From Hypericum androsaemum (lineage: Eukaryota > Streptophyta > Magnoliopsida > Malpighiales > Hypericaceae), in the NCBI GenBank assembly GCA_963995505.1, contig OZ023194.1, positions 11,156,428 to 11,220,427 on the forward strand: a stretch of DNA of 64,000 nucleotides. Direction: 5' to 3'. The first letter of the stretch is position 1; each line of letters opens with the position of its first letter. The notes beneath the pieces were generated by a model that saw only the letters and a list, made by a program, of their open reading frames with translations, was not told the origin of the DNA and ran no database searches. The position numbers and the translations under genes are program-made. Below are positions 25,591-38,893 of this stretch, piece after piece.

Positions 25591-28199
25591 AATAAATTAT
25601 TGACCATCAGATTTAAAGATAATCAAATCTGACGACCCAAAATGTAGTCCCTACCTGGAAAACAAATTTTTTTTAGTCCCCACTCAATCTGGTCTCAATG
25701 AAATGTATAGTGAGAAACTAGAGAATACTAAATCCAAGTTTCTCTGTCTTTCCCTTTAAGGCTCAGCTGTTGTTTTGTTTGTTTAGTCGGCTGTGTGCGC
25801 GTAGAGAAGGACTTGTGGTGGCCAACTGCAGTTGGATTTTTTTGGATAAGATTTAAATTGTTTCTACAATTTCGGATCTTAGACGATTATGAGATTCGAT
25901 CTTCTCACCTCATGCTTAAGTACTGACAATATATCCATCAGACCATACATGACTTAGATTTTGGTTCATCTTCTTCCCCATAAAGTCCGCAACATGTCTG
26001 CTTGATTTTTGGGGGAGCCTCAGATGTGGTAGATTCTCGTGGGGCCCCAGCATCTTTACTTTTTCAGTTTTTATTTTTATTTAGATTCGAATAAAATCAA
26101 ATCTTATTTAGGAATAATTTTTTTTAATAATATTTTTTCTATTCGCAAAATTTAATTATAATAAACTTAAGAAATATCAGAATCAATTCCGTCTATCACT
26201 TCTCTTAGCTTTTGTTAATTGTTTTTGGGGATACCATTCCTGCCTTCTGTGAATTGTGATTATGCAATATTCCTTTGCTTTCCAATAAAAGAGTAATATG
26301 CAAATCGATAATTACTGCACCATTTTTTGTGAAGGGAAACTCTTTTTTCGAAACATGGTCGTTAAAAAAACGTAAAAGATAACATTAAAAATTTTGGTTA
26401 AGAAAAAAAAATGTTCAGCGTAAAATAGTATAGTTCAGGTTGGTGCACTTCGGTTTGTGAGTAAAAATTTTTTTTTGGGGTAAATAAAGTGAAGATTTGA
26501 GATAACATGCAACGAAGGCGTTTATAGGGGATACACGTACACCCAATAGAATCTAGCTAATTGACTATATATTTTTCTTTGATCTTTAAAAGTTATGACA
26601 GTTGCACGGAAATCAACGTCTGAAAACAATTATTTTTTTAGCCACTGAAAACAATTATCCAGTTCTAATGGTTAGAGACTTCGATTCGTTAAAAATATTT
26701 TAAGTTCAAATCTTACAAATTTTAAAAATATTATTCATTACACTAAAGACCCACAATATTATGACTATCAGAGCTTAGAAAAAAAATCTGAAAATACTTT
26801 ACTTTCTAAAAAAATAAAAAAGTAATTTACTAGGTATACTATATTATAAGAAAAAAATTAATTTAGTACTTTGTAGTTAGATATTTTACTTTAATATCGT
26901 GTAGTTTAAAACACATCAAACTAATGATATGTTGATATTTTGACATTTTAGTGACATAGAACCATCTAGTGTGTCATGTCAACTCAATTCACCATTAATT
27001 GCACTAATTTTAACATTGTTCAAAAACCTAGGTTTGTTAAAAAACTTAAATTCCGTCCCTTTTTTTTAATAAAGGAACAAAAAAAAACTATAGATTTGTC
27101 AAGAGTTTCATTGTTTTTCCAAAAACTCATTTACTCCCCCGTAACACTCCACCTTTTACCTCATATTTCTTCTACTGATTGTTTCATATTTGTTCTAGTG
27201 GGTATCCCTATATCAATATAAAAAAACATACTGAACTACCACCGACCTTTCAATATATTTTTCATCCTTTTCCCGTGACTATATAATATTTAAAAAGGTT
27301 TTAACAATATATTTTCCACACAAACTGGTGAAGCATTTAATCTGGTGGTGCATTATAATTGTTGTTGCAAGATTCATCGGAAGTGGGAGCTTCCTCGAAA
27401 TGGATTAACTCTTGGGAAATGGAATTCTTAATGGTCGTGTCTTTACCGATATAGTAAGTATTATAATCCCTCGTAGTCGGGCGTCAGGCCGCACCTGCAG
27501 GCTGCAGCCATGCATAAACTTTGTTTATCTTTTATCTTTTTCCATTTTAATTATACTTAATTCTAATCTATGTTAGAGCCGAATATGACTGTCTTGAAAA
27601 GTGGTAATGACAAGTTAATTTTGATGCATTTTTTAGAGCCCGGGTCTAAATTTTTTTAGTTAAAGTAGAACAACATGTTAATTTTTTGTGAGATCTCATA
27701 TTCTGAGTCAATCATTGTCGTATTCTATTTAAGGGATAACTCTTCCAATAATATATTTTGCATTCATAAAATTTGAACCTAATATCTTTTTAAATGAATT
27801 CTAGTAGGTTAGACTACATTCATCAATGACATTGTCAAACCCAACCTATATGAGACAAACAACTTTTTTCCAAATTTTTTTTATTGCTAACCTTTTTTGA
27901 TAAATAAAGTATTGTATTATTCAAAAGAGTCCCCAAATACGTTTACAATAAGGGTGCCAAAAGTACCATCCCTTAGATACAAGATAGCGTAAATTAATAC
28001 GCATCATATTGATAAGCGTTGTATGAGTACAACATCAAGAAAATACCAAAAGTATATTTAAACCAAAATTGTCCTAAGGTCATACAAAAATAGACCTGAA
28101 TATACACCAATCATCGGGCAAAGCTATCCTAACTGTCATACAAAATACCCGATTTTTATTGCCATTCTTAAGTGAAATCGGATTGGCCAACTCATTGTC
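25591..28199. other. AT-rich intergenic DNA, no gene seen
   Basis: Poly-A and poly-T runs and degenerate short frames only. Nothing resembles a domain or RNA gene. Segments near 26860-26940 (tactttgtagttagatattttac) resemble the ends of the degenerate element at 54.2 kb. Confidence 0.5.
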
Positions 28200-28860
28200 A
28201 GAACCATCTTATTTGTTTAATAGAACATGGTTGAAGTAAATATTTTCGGATATAATTTGTATGATTATAAAAATTGAAATTAATTTTTAGTAAAAATATA
28301 AAAAAGTTATCAAATTCACAATTTTCAATTCTCTATAGATAGTGCCCAATATTGACATATTTTGATGCACAATCTAAAATTTCTTAATTATATTATTTCT
28401 ATTATGGATCCAAATAATCCAAACTCCAAAAAAATACTCAAACTCCTAAAATTCTCCAAACTTTCAATCTTATCTTAATTCTGAATCTTATCCCAAATGT
28501 GAAGATTATCCAAACTTTTACACATCTATTTATATCTGATTTATTTTTTTTATTTCATATTCCAACTATTGTAATCTTAATTTTATTGATTTATGGTAAT
28601 TTTTTTCTAGTTATAATCATGTATACATAAATTTGTACATTTATTAAAATTTAAATGTAAATATAAATTGATTATAGATAATACATATAATTAAATAAAA
28701 AAATTTACATTAGGTTGGTTTGGTGTCATTGATAAAATATAAAAAAGATGGAGTTATGTTGGGTTGTAAATTGTGTACTTGTATACGTGGATGAAAGAGA
28801 AATTAATTGTTTATTACAAGTACAGAAAAATTAATTATTTATTGCAAGTGCAAAACTATA
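28200..28860 (+). mobile_element. internally deleted PIF/Harbinger-family derivative
   Basis: 28240-28500 follows the 5' internal part of the 39-kb PIF element (ttttcggatataatttgt, caatattgacatatttt, ttatttctattatggatccaaat). 28600-28840 follows its 3' subterminal part (gtggatga-agagaaattaattgtttatt). The coding regions between are missing. I do not see clean terminal repeats. Confidence 0.6.
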
Positions 28861-29195
28861 TTGAAGAAAATTTGATCAGTTAAATGAATGCTTTTAAAAA
28901 ATATAACAATTTAGAGTATATTTGGTAGTTAATTTTTTCTTGATTTTATGAGTTCATAATATCAATATTAAATAATTCAGATTTTGACTTGCAGATCCAA
29001 AAATCTTTGTTTTTTTCGAAATTTGATTGAACCATAATGATCTTGTGGCCATCTCCTTTTTTAAAAGATTATAGTTTGTCTCCTTTTTGGGTCTACCATT
29101 TTCAATAAATAAAATAAAGGTTCTCTATTTTAATTACGCATGGGCGCACTTACCTCAATGACCACTCTACCAACCTATAGGATTGGCTGACCCTA
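28861..29195. repeat. duplicated block A1 (paralogue of 46679-47035)
   Basis: It is collinear with 46679-47035 in the same orientation. Long matching runs include ctccttttt gggtctaccat, ttcaataaataaaataaag and atgggcgcacttacctcaat. No coding sequence. It is part of a chain of four matching blocks between 28.9-38.9 kb and 46.7-50.1 kb. Confidence 0.85.
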
Positions 29196-30446
29196 TTATA
29201 TGACTTAGACATTTTTTATAGAAAAAATCATTTTATTCTTGTTAGGTATATTTCACATCTGATAACTCATGATCATTGCTAAATTGTTAAGATTCATAAT
29301 AAATATTTGGAATCATGGCAGATGATCATCTACTGTTGCATAACTTTTACGACGATCGGAACCGACGATATCTGTACAAACACGATAATTTGTGCTCTTC
29401 TTCAACTAAATCTCTTTATATCATTACAGACACCAGTCGTTCTTCAAGATGAGGAGAAGAGAATGTAATCGATTTATTATATAGGGAACAATAACCTAGA
29501 AGTCTTTATATATTAGTCATTTCACATAATCTCATGAATAGACCAATAATAGGTATGTGCTCATTAAACTTATATTCCATTATAAATTAAGTAGTCTCAA
29601 ACTTTCTAAAATATGGATCACCTCATTTAGATCACCTCATAATAGTCCATCTAGTCAAACAGTAATTAAATTTCATAACAATAATAATAAGTGGCCTATT
29701 ATATTATTAGAAATAAATTTCATATCAATAATTTGCGGTTTGACAATTTTTTTAATGAAATACTTTAATTACGGGGAAGAAAGAAAGAATGAAAATAGTA
29801 GACACGCTATTTGTTAACCCACTTTATCAAACTGATTACGTTTTGTAGCGTTGTCAAGTTATTTTTAGATACCGATTACAAACTGACTATGGCTAGTGGC
29901 ACAAAAAGGTGACGAATTGATAGAGTTACAAAGTTCAATTCTATCACATATAATTATGGTGTAAAAAATTATTTTGCAAAAAAAAAATATTGGTTACAAT
30001 GACATCAACATGTATTTACAACTCCACTACAATCCTAATAGAACTCATATATCAATTAAGGCTCAAACAAAAAAAATCTTACATGGACTTCGCTTGTGTA
30101 CAGTTTCATGAGGCTCCATAACCCAAAAACTATGCAATTTTATTTTTGGAATAAATATTTATCAAATTAAATCCTTTTTGTCAATAATTTCTAACAATTA
30201 TAGTTTTTTTGTCAACTAATCTCACTTGTCATGTGATTGCAAATGAGAAGACATAAAAGTGACGTGTTACATTGCGACTGTGGTCATACACACAGACAAA
30301 AAAATTCTAACTCGTCGTGATAAAATTGTTTTAACTTAATTTACAAGTAAAATTTTATTATTCCTTAAGAAAATCACCAAAAAAATTACGGTAATTACAC
30401 CATGTGTACTTTGAATACAATATTTAAGCACCTAAGGTACTAGATA
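29196..30446. other. AT-rich intergenic DNA
   Basis: No gene or repeat boundary that I can support. This segment is absent from the paralogous block at 47.0 kb, so it lies in sequence gained here or lost there. Confidence 0.45.
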
Positions 30447-31010
30447 CAGTAAAACTTTTGTAAAGTGATCTCCTCTAAAGTAATAATTTCTCTAAATTGA
30501 TAAAAAGTCTTGGTCCCGAGTCAGGACCAGTGTTAAAATTTAATAACTCCTCTATCGTAATAACTAATACTTTTTCAGAAGTTTTTGGTGTTAAATATCG
30601 GTCCCAATTTTTACATAACGTGATATTGTTGCATAAATACACATATTTTTACATACTTTAAGAATGCTAAAAATATTTTAAGATATTAGTTTATGCTATA
30701 TTTGCTTGTTTGATAAATTTTACGTCATCATTCATCTTCTAGATTGTCTTTAAATGGCCTTTATGATTATCGTCTTGTCGTAAAAAAATATTCTAATCGA
30801 GTATAGCATTTGAATAACACTATAAGTAGATATTTTTAGGTGACTTGAATATTGACAAAATAATTTTTTGGTATTTACGTAATTATTGTTCCAAAACTCA
30901 ATTTTGATATTTTCGGAGAAAAAAATGTGAACCTCTCTCGTATGTGATAACCTCTCTAATGTGATATTTTTTTCCGGTCCCAACGATATCACTTTAGAGA
31001 GGTTTTACTG
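30447..31010. mobile_element. Tc1/mariner-superfamily (pogo/Emigrant-like) MITE, 564 bp
   Basis: The left end cagtaaaacttttgtaaag and the right end, whose complement is cagtaaaacctctctaaag, form terminal inverted repeats of the type known from Emigrant/Lemi pogo-like MITEs. TA occurs on both sides (30445-30446 and 31011-31012), the expected target. Both ends carry further subterminal ggtccc- and tctctaaagtgata-like motifs. No transposase. Confidence 0.85.
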
Positions 31011-33164
31011 TAATCGTGTATCCTAAGAAAAACTATGATAGACGCTATCTAATACATTTTTCAAAAATATCACTAAATATAATTATTTTAACTTAAATAC
31101 GAAGTCTCAAGTACGATTATTTGAAAATATTGTAATATCAAATAATTGTTAAAAAAACTTTATCATCTTTCAAAAAAAATTTCTCCGCTCAAACTTATAT
31201 TAGACGAACATCGGATGTCCGGAACCCAGAGGGCATAAATAAACTTCCGGTGAATGATGATCAATTACACCAATGGTTAATTCATAATTATTTTACAAAG
31301 TCCTACAGTTTTTCCTTTGCAACCACACAAATAATATATCATAATAGAGACGCGTGGAAGGTTAATATTGATGACAATTAAGTGGACGACGACAAACTAA
31401 TTAAGATCCACCATTAACCCACGTTTGATTCCATGAAAAGGACCGGTCGTTGTGGGTAATCCGGTTGAAGACGTGTCACCTACAGAGCTTCCGCCCACAA
31501 GGAATCCATTGAATATTGAAAATTCATCGTCGACCACACATTTTTCTTTTCCAATGAAGGCGGCGATTAAGATCAATAATGGGTTATTTAAAAAAAAATT
31601 TGAGAAGTTTGAATTTTAAATTCTATGTTAAAATTCGATATGAGAAACTTTATCACATTTTAAGATCTGTACATTTTAAACTTAAATTTGGTATTTTTTT
31701 TGAAGAGTAAAAGCTAATGCTTTTTATTTATATGTGAAAATCAAACAAAAAGAGTTTCTTAAGTTGGAGGATTATTGATTATGCTACCCAAGCAAGAGGG
31801 TACATCAATGGTCCACTACTACATTGACTTCTCGAGAAATATAGAATAATTTGCAAAAGGGAAGTCTCAAAGATTCGATCGGATCTCCAAAGCTGGGCTT
31901 CCAATCTCCAATCAAAGGTAGATGAATTTTGATAGATTTTGTTTTTTTATAGGTAGATAATTTTTGATCGATTGACGCAAGATTATTGAACTTTCTTGTG
32001 TTTTTACTGATATATGAGGCAAGCACACAGGGCTTTGGGACGGATGATGGTTATTAGGTGACAAGGTACGAAACCGGATAAGAGAAGCACAGAGGAACCT
32101 CACATGCCTTGTAAAAGCCAATTAGGCGCTGGACGACCATTGGTTTAGGCTCTTGGATGATTTGTTGAGCCATTGAGAACTTGCATACATAATTTTTTCC
32201 AGAAATTGAGGGTCAATCTTCGATATATAAATACGAAAATAAAATGTAATTACATCCTATTTGCTACCCACTCTCCTAACAGAAGATCCTTCTATTTCAT
32301 CATTGTAATGATCAATCCTACTTTTATATGATGCAGAATTTCCTCTGGCCTCCGACCTCAGTAAAACTATGTTGCATAAATAGTTAGCAAAAAAAAGGCA
32401 ACAATACAGCCTACTTGTGTGAAATTTTGTACTTGTTAAAAAAGTTTTGCAAAATCATAACCGATTTAAACATGGATTAACATTACCATATTAAAAAGTG
32501 AATACGAGCCTTTTCTAAGCTTGGTTAGACCATAGAAATATAAAGCCATAGACCTGGTAATGACTTTTATTGGTGAATTCCTTACAGATGAATTTTGGTA
32601 TTGGATATATAATTCAGGTTAAACTAGAATTTAGTACTTATTAGTTTCACGCTTTGCATACTACTACCATTACAGTTTTAAATTTTCTGATTAGATAACA
32701 CATATTTTACCAAGTGACAGCTGCTACTTGAGCTACTTGAATTATCATATCAAGTCATGAATTTTATCATTGTATCATATCATATTACTAATTTAATCTG
32801 TGTATCATATCACATCAACAATTTGATCTCCAAATCATAGCAATGGCCCCCAAATTAACAATATCTATCTCATTTTTGTCCGCTATTGAATCTGAATACT
32901 GCAGAATTTGTCCTATTTTTTCCTAAATTTAACCCGATTAGTCAATGGTCTAGGCGGAGAAGATAAGACTGTAGCAGAATTATCTGAAATGGACAATTTT
33001 ACAACAGATTATCCATGGGTATAATTTGTATATATAATAATTAAGATTTCATTTCAAAATAAAATTTTGGTGGACCATACATGATTAACTTTCTTGGTCC
33101 TCAATTTATAGAAAGTTAATATCCAAAAATAAAACTTAATAGAATGTGAAATTACACAATTATG
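31011..33164. other. AT-rich intergenic DNA with one dispersed repeat
   Basis: It contains the second copy of the dispersed repeat at 32215-32390 and otherwise only low-complexity sequence and short frames without recognisable domains. Confidence 0.45.
32215..32390. repeat. dispersed repeat copy, partner of 23935-24110
   Basis: Same order of shared blocks as in transporter intron 1: tataaatacgaaaata, aattacatcct, gaagatcc, ctggcctccgacctcagtaa. Both copies are on the same strand. Ends are not defined. Confidence 0.6.
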
Positions 33165-33530
33165 CATGGTTTTTAAAATCGCGTTTGGACTGAAGCCTAC
33201 TTGGGTTGTTTTAGCCCAAACAAAAACTACGGTTCTATCAGTTGGATCGATAGGCCTAGAGAAAATTTTTTTTTTGAAAAAAATCAAATTATAATTATAT
33301 TAAAAATAATTAAATTATAATTTTGATGCTTGTACATCAATTTTGCAATAAAATTAGATAATATTTATCACTATTTGCTAGTTTCATTACGAAATATAAT
33401 AAATAATATATAAGCAAATAATCTGGCTATGATATATAATTTGGATTAAAAAATCTTTGATCTAACCGGAATCTCGATCGTTCGAGCCGATGAAAAATCT
33501 CAGGTCAACCTAGGGTTTGAGAACCATTCG
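33165..33530. mobile_element. hAT-like element remnant related to 11971-12410
   Basis: The left edge catggtttttaaaatcgcg and the right edge gggtttgagaaccat resemble the ends of the 11.97-kb element, with a long AT-rich middle and related ggttc/gtcaacc motifs near the edges. No exact target duplication seen. Confidence 0.4.
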
Positions 33531-33734
33531 ATTATGAACAGCAATTGAGAGATCATCCCGAGCATTACCCATCATTATAAGGCGTTGATGCCTAATGACA
33601 GCAGCCACCTGACCAAGAACCCCGTTGCATTGAGACCAGCACTTGAGTTGAACGGGTATGGATTGGGTACGGAATGCTCAGATTTCGAACTGTTCGGAAT
33701 GAAGACACGCGAGGACTTTTTTACAAACGCGCTA

Positions 33735-34020
33735 AAATACGGGGACCAAAATAAAAAAATCTACGCACAAACGCAGACTGGATACAAATGCCATTATCAC
33801 ATAACTGCGCATGCCAGTATCACATAACTGTGCGTGCCAGTATGACCTTTTTGCAAAAATGCTAAAATACGGGGGACCAAAATGAAAAAAGCCACGCGCG
33901 CCATTATCATAAACGGGACTTGCCGCTGTCACAAATACACATGCCATTATCACATAACTGCACTTGCCATTATCACATAACTGCGCTTGCCATTATCACA
34001 TACATGCACTTGCCGCTGCG
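33735..34020. repeat. minisatellite with a 21-bp tgccattatcacataactg unit
   Basis: Units of tgcca(t/g)tatcacataactg(c/t)gc recur at about 33789, 33812, 33951, 33967 and 33988. The neighbouring segment gctaaaatacgggg(g)accaaaat also occurs twice. The frames that cross it are only translations of the repeat. Confidence 0.75.
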
Positions 34021-36119
34021 GTCCCCCTTCACTTCAAACCGTACGGAATCAATTCTTTCACTCCGTACTCAATCCACTCCCGAGTTGAACTTGACCCACC
34101 CGACCCATAAATTCATTTCCAACGCTTACTAAATTTATGGTAAAGTCTAAAATAGTTCATTTTTACATTTTTATTAAAATTTCATCAGTTCAACATTACA
34201 ATTCATACTAGAATCTCAATGCGTTTCTCGAGACAATTTATTGATCTAAAATTTGCGATGACTTTATCTTTGCATTACGTGTTATAAAATAGAAGGTAAT
34301 GTTAGAAAAATGGATCTCGAAAATATCTTATTTAAAAAATTTATATCCAACTCTAACTCTGAAGATAACCAGTTGGACAAAATTTTCATAGTTATCGACA
34401 CAAAATTCTTCGATCTATGCGACAATCAATACCATTGGAACTTTCGTGATAAAAAAAATCTCATGCTATTTTTTGTTTACTATCTATTACTCCTTATACC
34501 AATGAGCACTGCCATTAAGTTGTGAGCAAGTTGTTTTTTCAATTTTGGGCATTTGAAAATTTAATAAAATTAAATATTTGTTATAAAATTTTTACCACAT
34601 TTCAAAAGTCATACTCAATGTGAATTTAGATTAGTCGATTCTGAATGTATGGATATACTGGTTCAACCAAAAAATATTTTCCTTGTTACCTGCCAATCAT
34701 TTTGTTTAGCGAAATGAAGAAATTACTCGTGAACAAATAGTTGCAATTGTTGTTAGAATCGGGATTCTCTGCGACGTATAAACTATCTTTTCTTTATAGA
34801 AAACAAAGTTACTTATACTTTAATTAAGCTGAAAAATCTTAATACAAAAATTAGTCTAACTCTGGTTGTTGACTTTCCTCCAGCCACCCGAGCTTTACTT
34901 TCTTATGCTTTTAATTAAGTCGGGTCGTATAAAATATCAGGGAGCTGAGTTTCTTCCGGCCGTCTCCCTTTACTTTTAAAACCCACATTTCGTGCACGAA
35001 AACAACAAAATCAAAATCTGAGGAACTTGCTTGAAGTTCAAGAAGTCTTAGCACCTACCATATAAAGGATCCGGAAATTTAGCTTTTTTTTTGCCTGAAA
35101 GAAAAGATTAAAGTACATTCAATGTTTTAATAAATTAATTGCTCTGACACGACAAAACTTTACTAATTTAAGAGAGTTATTAATTAATTAGTTATAGAGA
35201 CAACATTTTTTTACAATTTTTCGTTGCAGTCGGATAACACAAACCATGAGTTTTTGAAAGCTTTGAAAATAATTACATATGAAATTTATCTCTATTTAGA
35301 TTTCAAGATAAAAACAGCAGAGGTTCCTATTTTATTGAATTGTAATATCAAATAATTATTAATTGAAGAGTTCATTGTATATTCACAACAACAGGATTTC
35401 AATAATGAATGAATTTATATTAAGCCAAAAATATGATAAATGTAAAATATTTGTTGTTGTACAGATATTTTCTCATGATTATAATGGAAATTCATTACTA
35501 ATTTATCATTACTCAAAATAAAATCTGATTTCGACGTCCTGAATGCCGCAAGAATTTGACCGAGTCATGAGAGAAGAATTCCTCATTCTTTTCTCTATAT
35601 GTGACTATATGTTTATGTACATACTGTGAACCGCTTGATCGTCAGTCTAAATTCGTATGCCGAAGTTTAAAGTTCAAACGAAGTCTGCTGTTATATCGTA
35701 TAATCAACTACAACTTTAAAATTCTATCTCTTCCCAAAATCATGAGTAAAATATAATTTAAACTATAAAAACTCAATACTAATTTATGATACTAATGAGA
35801 CTATAGATTTATATAAGGGTCTACCTACAAATTATTATTTTATTAATTTATCTAAATCACTCATTTTTAAACTGAACTAGTTGACTAGAAAAATACATAA
35901 TTTTAAATATTTTATTAATTTATCAAATATATTAATATAATGAGATCTTACAATATTCAAGATCAAATGCATGATTACTAAATTTTAAATTTCTATTTTA
36001 TAATGTCATATTTTATATGATACACCATTAATGATATGTTCTGAAAGATTCAAGTAATTTGGTTTAGACTATTCATATCAACACAATACACCTACTTTTT
36101 GGCAAACATATTGAAAGAA
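34021..36119. other. AT-rich intergenic DNA
   Basis: No gene, RNA or defined mobile element that I can support. Small frames are AT-driven. Confidence 0.45.
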
Positions 36120-36650
36120 CTTCAATGTTAAATGTGATTGACCTAAAACAATTTTAGTATGGGTGATCTCTTGGAAAATTTCCTCAGGTACATATGAGTG
36201 AGGACAAATTAGACGAATCATTTAGCATTGCAATGGGTATGAGAGGAAGACCTCGGTTAGTACGGTGTAGTTCGGGGACTAACCATGCTAAAGCTGTTGG
36301 GCATGTGGCGCCCGAGGCCTAGAGGACGGGGAGTGATCGCTGGTGTGAAAATGCACGGACAATGAGCTGCTCCTGGCAAGCATTCTAGGTAAAGAGAAAC
36401 ATGGACAGACTGATCCAACACCGAAAAAAGAGGAATTTTGGGATTAGTCTGTGTAGCGCACCGAGGACGTAACAACAAGGTGCACCTAACATCTTAAAAA
36501 AACTCCAAGGTAAAATATATTTGACCTGGACCAATTTCAGGATAGATAGTCTCCTGAAAAATTTTCCAGGGTGTGTGTATGTGAGGATAAAACATGCTCA
36601 AAAAAATTTATATTAATCTGTGAAGACAATCGGGGCATTACATTTTCTCT
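36120..36650. repeat. unclassified repeat with direct flanking copies
   Basis: About 80 bp at 36130-36215 (ttgacct, gatctcttggaaaatttcc, gaggacaaa) recurs diverged at 36500-36595 (ttgacctgg, gtctcctgaaaaattttcc, gaggataaa). Between them is a GC-richer segment (tggcgcccgaggcctagagg) unlike its surroundings. It may be part of an LTR element; class not determined. Confidence 0.45.
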
Positions 36651-36714
36651 ATCTGGTTAGATTAGAATCCGATCATTATATAGTTTTTGTTCTATAATTA
36701 AAACTTGTGACTGA

Positions 36715-37085
36715 ATCCCGTATCCAACTAGTTGGAGTTGCTTTACCTTTTAAAATTATATCACGTATTTGTTTGAAATCAAATATCAATTCTTTGATGC
36801 AAATATATTCTCGTAATTTAGATCTCGAAATTTTTATTAGTTTATAATTATTACTAATGAGTAAAAATTCAATCAATACGCTTGGTGGTTTATTTACTAA
36901 AGTTGGTAGTATATGCCGCTGTATTAACTAGAGACGTTGGTTCACAAGAAACAGTCTAAGACTGGTATAACAAAATGATGGGCCAAGATCCATTCTTTCT
37001 CCGAAAATAGTTTTAATTTCTTATGTTATTTTGATTCCATTATTATGATAATATTGTAGTATTATTATGTTAATGTAGTTTCAAT
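36715..37085. repeat. duplicated block A2 (paralogue of 47064-47413)
   Basis: Same orientation as 47064-47413. It includes long identical runs such as gagtaaaaattcaatcaat and acgcttggtggtt. The block at 47 kb directly follows the partner of A1, whereas here 7.5 kb separates A1 and A2. Confidence 0.88.
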
Positions 37086-37345
37086 AATGAATTCAATGAT
37101 GATTTTATTATTATATTAATATGATTCCATCATATGTTATCGTGGTTTTGACATTGTGGTAAATAGCGGTTTCATTATTCAGTTTAATAGTGATTTCATA
37201 ATTTAGTTAAGTTGGTTTCATCACTATATTATTGTTGATGTGATTTCATAATTGTATTAACGTGATTATATCATTTGGTTATTTTATTATGGTTTTATCC
37301 TTATGTTATGATGGTTTTATCATTGTGTTATAAGGTTCTATTATT
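37030..37345. repeat. degenerate minisatellite of 25-27 bp units
   Basis: About ten variants of (g)gtttcatnattntattaangtg follow each other. The array begins inside block A2 and fills the gap to block A3. It is heavily diverged and has no coding potential. Confidence 0.6.
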
Positions 37346-37516
37346 CTATATAAACAATTCGAAAAATTTTTTGTTAAAAAAATTTGGAATGTGAATTAAC
37401 AGATGTCAATTGACCCAAATACTCTAGAAAAACCTCATAAAGGTCTCCTTTTCCAAAATCTCAGATGGACCGAATCCTTACCCCAAAATGCTACTTTGCT
37501 TTTCCTTAAAAAAAAC

Positions 37517-38016
37517 TGATATTATGTCTTGCATAATAATGACTGTTATTACACCACATGCTACACAAATTCATATCCACTTATAAAAAACACTATTTTT
37601 ATCATCCCCATTAAAATGCAATCTTATAATAAGATGGACCATCTAATAATGCATGCATTGAAAGTTTGAAACAAATTACGTACTATCGCATTAATTTGAT
37701 ATATACAAACAAATTGGCTTTTTCCCAAAAAGGAAATCAATTGATGGTGGCTCTTAATTTTCTTGGCATTATTATCCCGTGCCTCAATTGTCGTACCAGC
37801 ACATAAAGCAGCCCATGCTTCATTATGTCTCATAACATCCACCATGAGATATGATATCATTGCTTCCAATCGAAAACAATATTTCCGATGATTTTAAACA
37901 AATAATTGCTATGAACAGCTCAGTGTCTGTCTGATATGTTTCCTTTTTAATTCCCGAATCATGTGATCCTTGGACAAACAAAATCAACAATTTCCCTCCA
38001 CACGTTGAGATTTTTC
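37517..38016. repeat. duplicated block A3 (paralogue of 49477-49944)
   Basis: Collinear with 49477-49944. It shares tattatgtcttgcataata, aacaaataattgctatgaac and cccgaatcatgtgatccttg. The two copies carry several small indels. Confidence 0.88.
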
Positions 38017-38048
38017 TCGGAAAATTAATTCGCAGATTCGTCTGATCC

Positions 38049-38724
38049 TGTCTCGATAAAATAGCTGTATTTTATTACTGGAGTATCTGATTGATGCAAT
38101 TTTAAAATTCACAGAAATGTAAGATATACATCTACAACTTTGTAGTTTCTGACTTTTCCAAATTCGGTACAGAAAGGGGTCAAAATTGATTTACAAGTTT
38201 CGATAGTTTGGGCACCAGCGCGAGTGAAAGTTTTTGTGGGTTATTTGGGAAAAGAGGAGGCGATGAGCATGAAGTACGGCTTAGGAAGTAGGCCAACTCT
38301 GTATTAGGTTTTCGTATATGAGGTTTGTCTGTATTAGGTCTTCCTATATTTGATTTTCCTATGTTAGATTTTCTTGTATTAGCCATATTTTCCTCAATTA
38401 GGCCGCGGCTAGGTTAGGAGTATTTTCCTATATAAGTAGAGACACCCAAAAAATAACAAATCAAACATTCAATTTAGCTTCTTAGTTTAGCTTAGCTTTT
38501 ATCTTTTATATGTTTCCCTTCCCCTCTTCCCTTTAATTCTCAATAAAGTTCTTGCTCCTCTACCAATTATTTTCTCATCTACCTATTATATTCTAGATCT
38601 TCTCCTCTCTCCCCCATACTTCTTCCATCTTTACCTATTCGTTCGATCGCTCTTGGAATGACCACTCTGTACCCGACTCGTTCCTAAGTTTGTTCCAACG
38701 TTTTACCATAATTTACCCACAACA
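38049..38724 (+). mobile_element. probable LTR (solo or fragment) inserted in the duplicated block
   Basis: The segment is present here but missing from the paralogous position near 49950. It has LTR features in order: tg start (tgtctcg), a TATA motif in cctatataagtagagac at about 38426, a polyadenylation-like aataaag near 38543, and a ca end (cccacaaca). I cannot find a matching 5-bp duplication (gatcc against ctctc), so exact ends are uncertain. Confidence 0.5.
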
Positions 38725-38735
38725 CTCTCTAAACA

Positions 38736-38893
38736 ACATGCTAATTATATATGTATTATGCTAACTAATCTAAATTGAATTAAACAAAAAAATTAATCCA
38801 AATTTGAGTCGAAAAAATTTCAATTTGTGGTAAAATTTTATCCACCAAATTTTAGGTGGCAAAACAACTTGGGCACAAATGGAACCTCAACAT
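38736..38893. repeat. duplicated block A4 (paralogue of 49953-50075)
   Basis: It shares tattatgctaactaat, taggtggca and gga-cctca with 49953-50075 in the same order and orientation. It closes the series of duplicated blocks. Confidence 0.65.

Noticed and set aside
29557..29817. 86-codon plus-strand frame
   Set aside because: AT-driven frame with Ile/Asn/Lys/Leu bias in non-coding sequence.
33585..33827. 80-codon plus-strand frame
   Set aside because: Largely a translation of the 21-bp minisatellite region; no homologue recognised.
36257..36478. 73-codon minus-strand frame in a GC-richer patch
   Set aside because: It falls inside the repeat with flanking direct copies and has no domain; probably non-coding LTR-like sequence.
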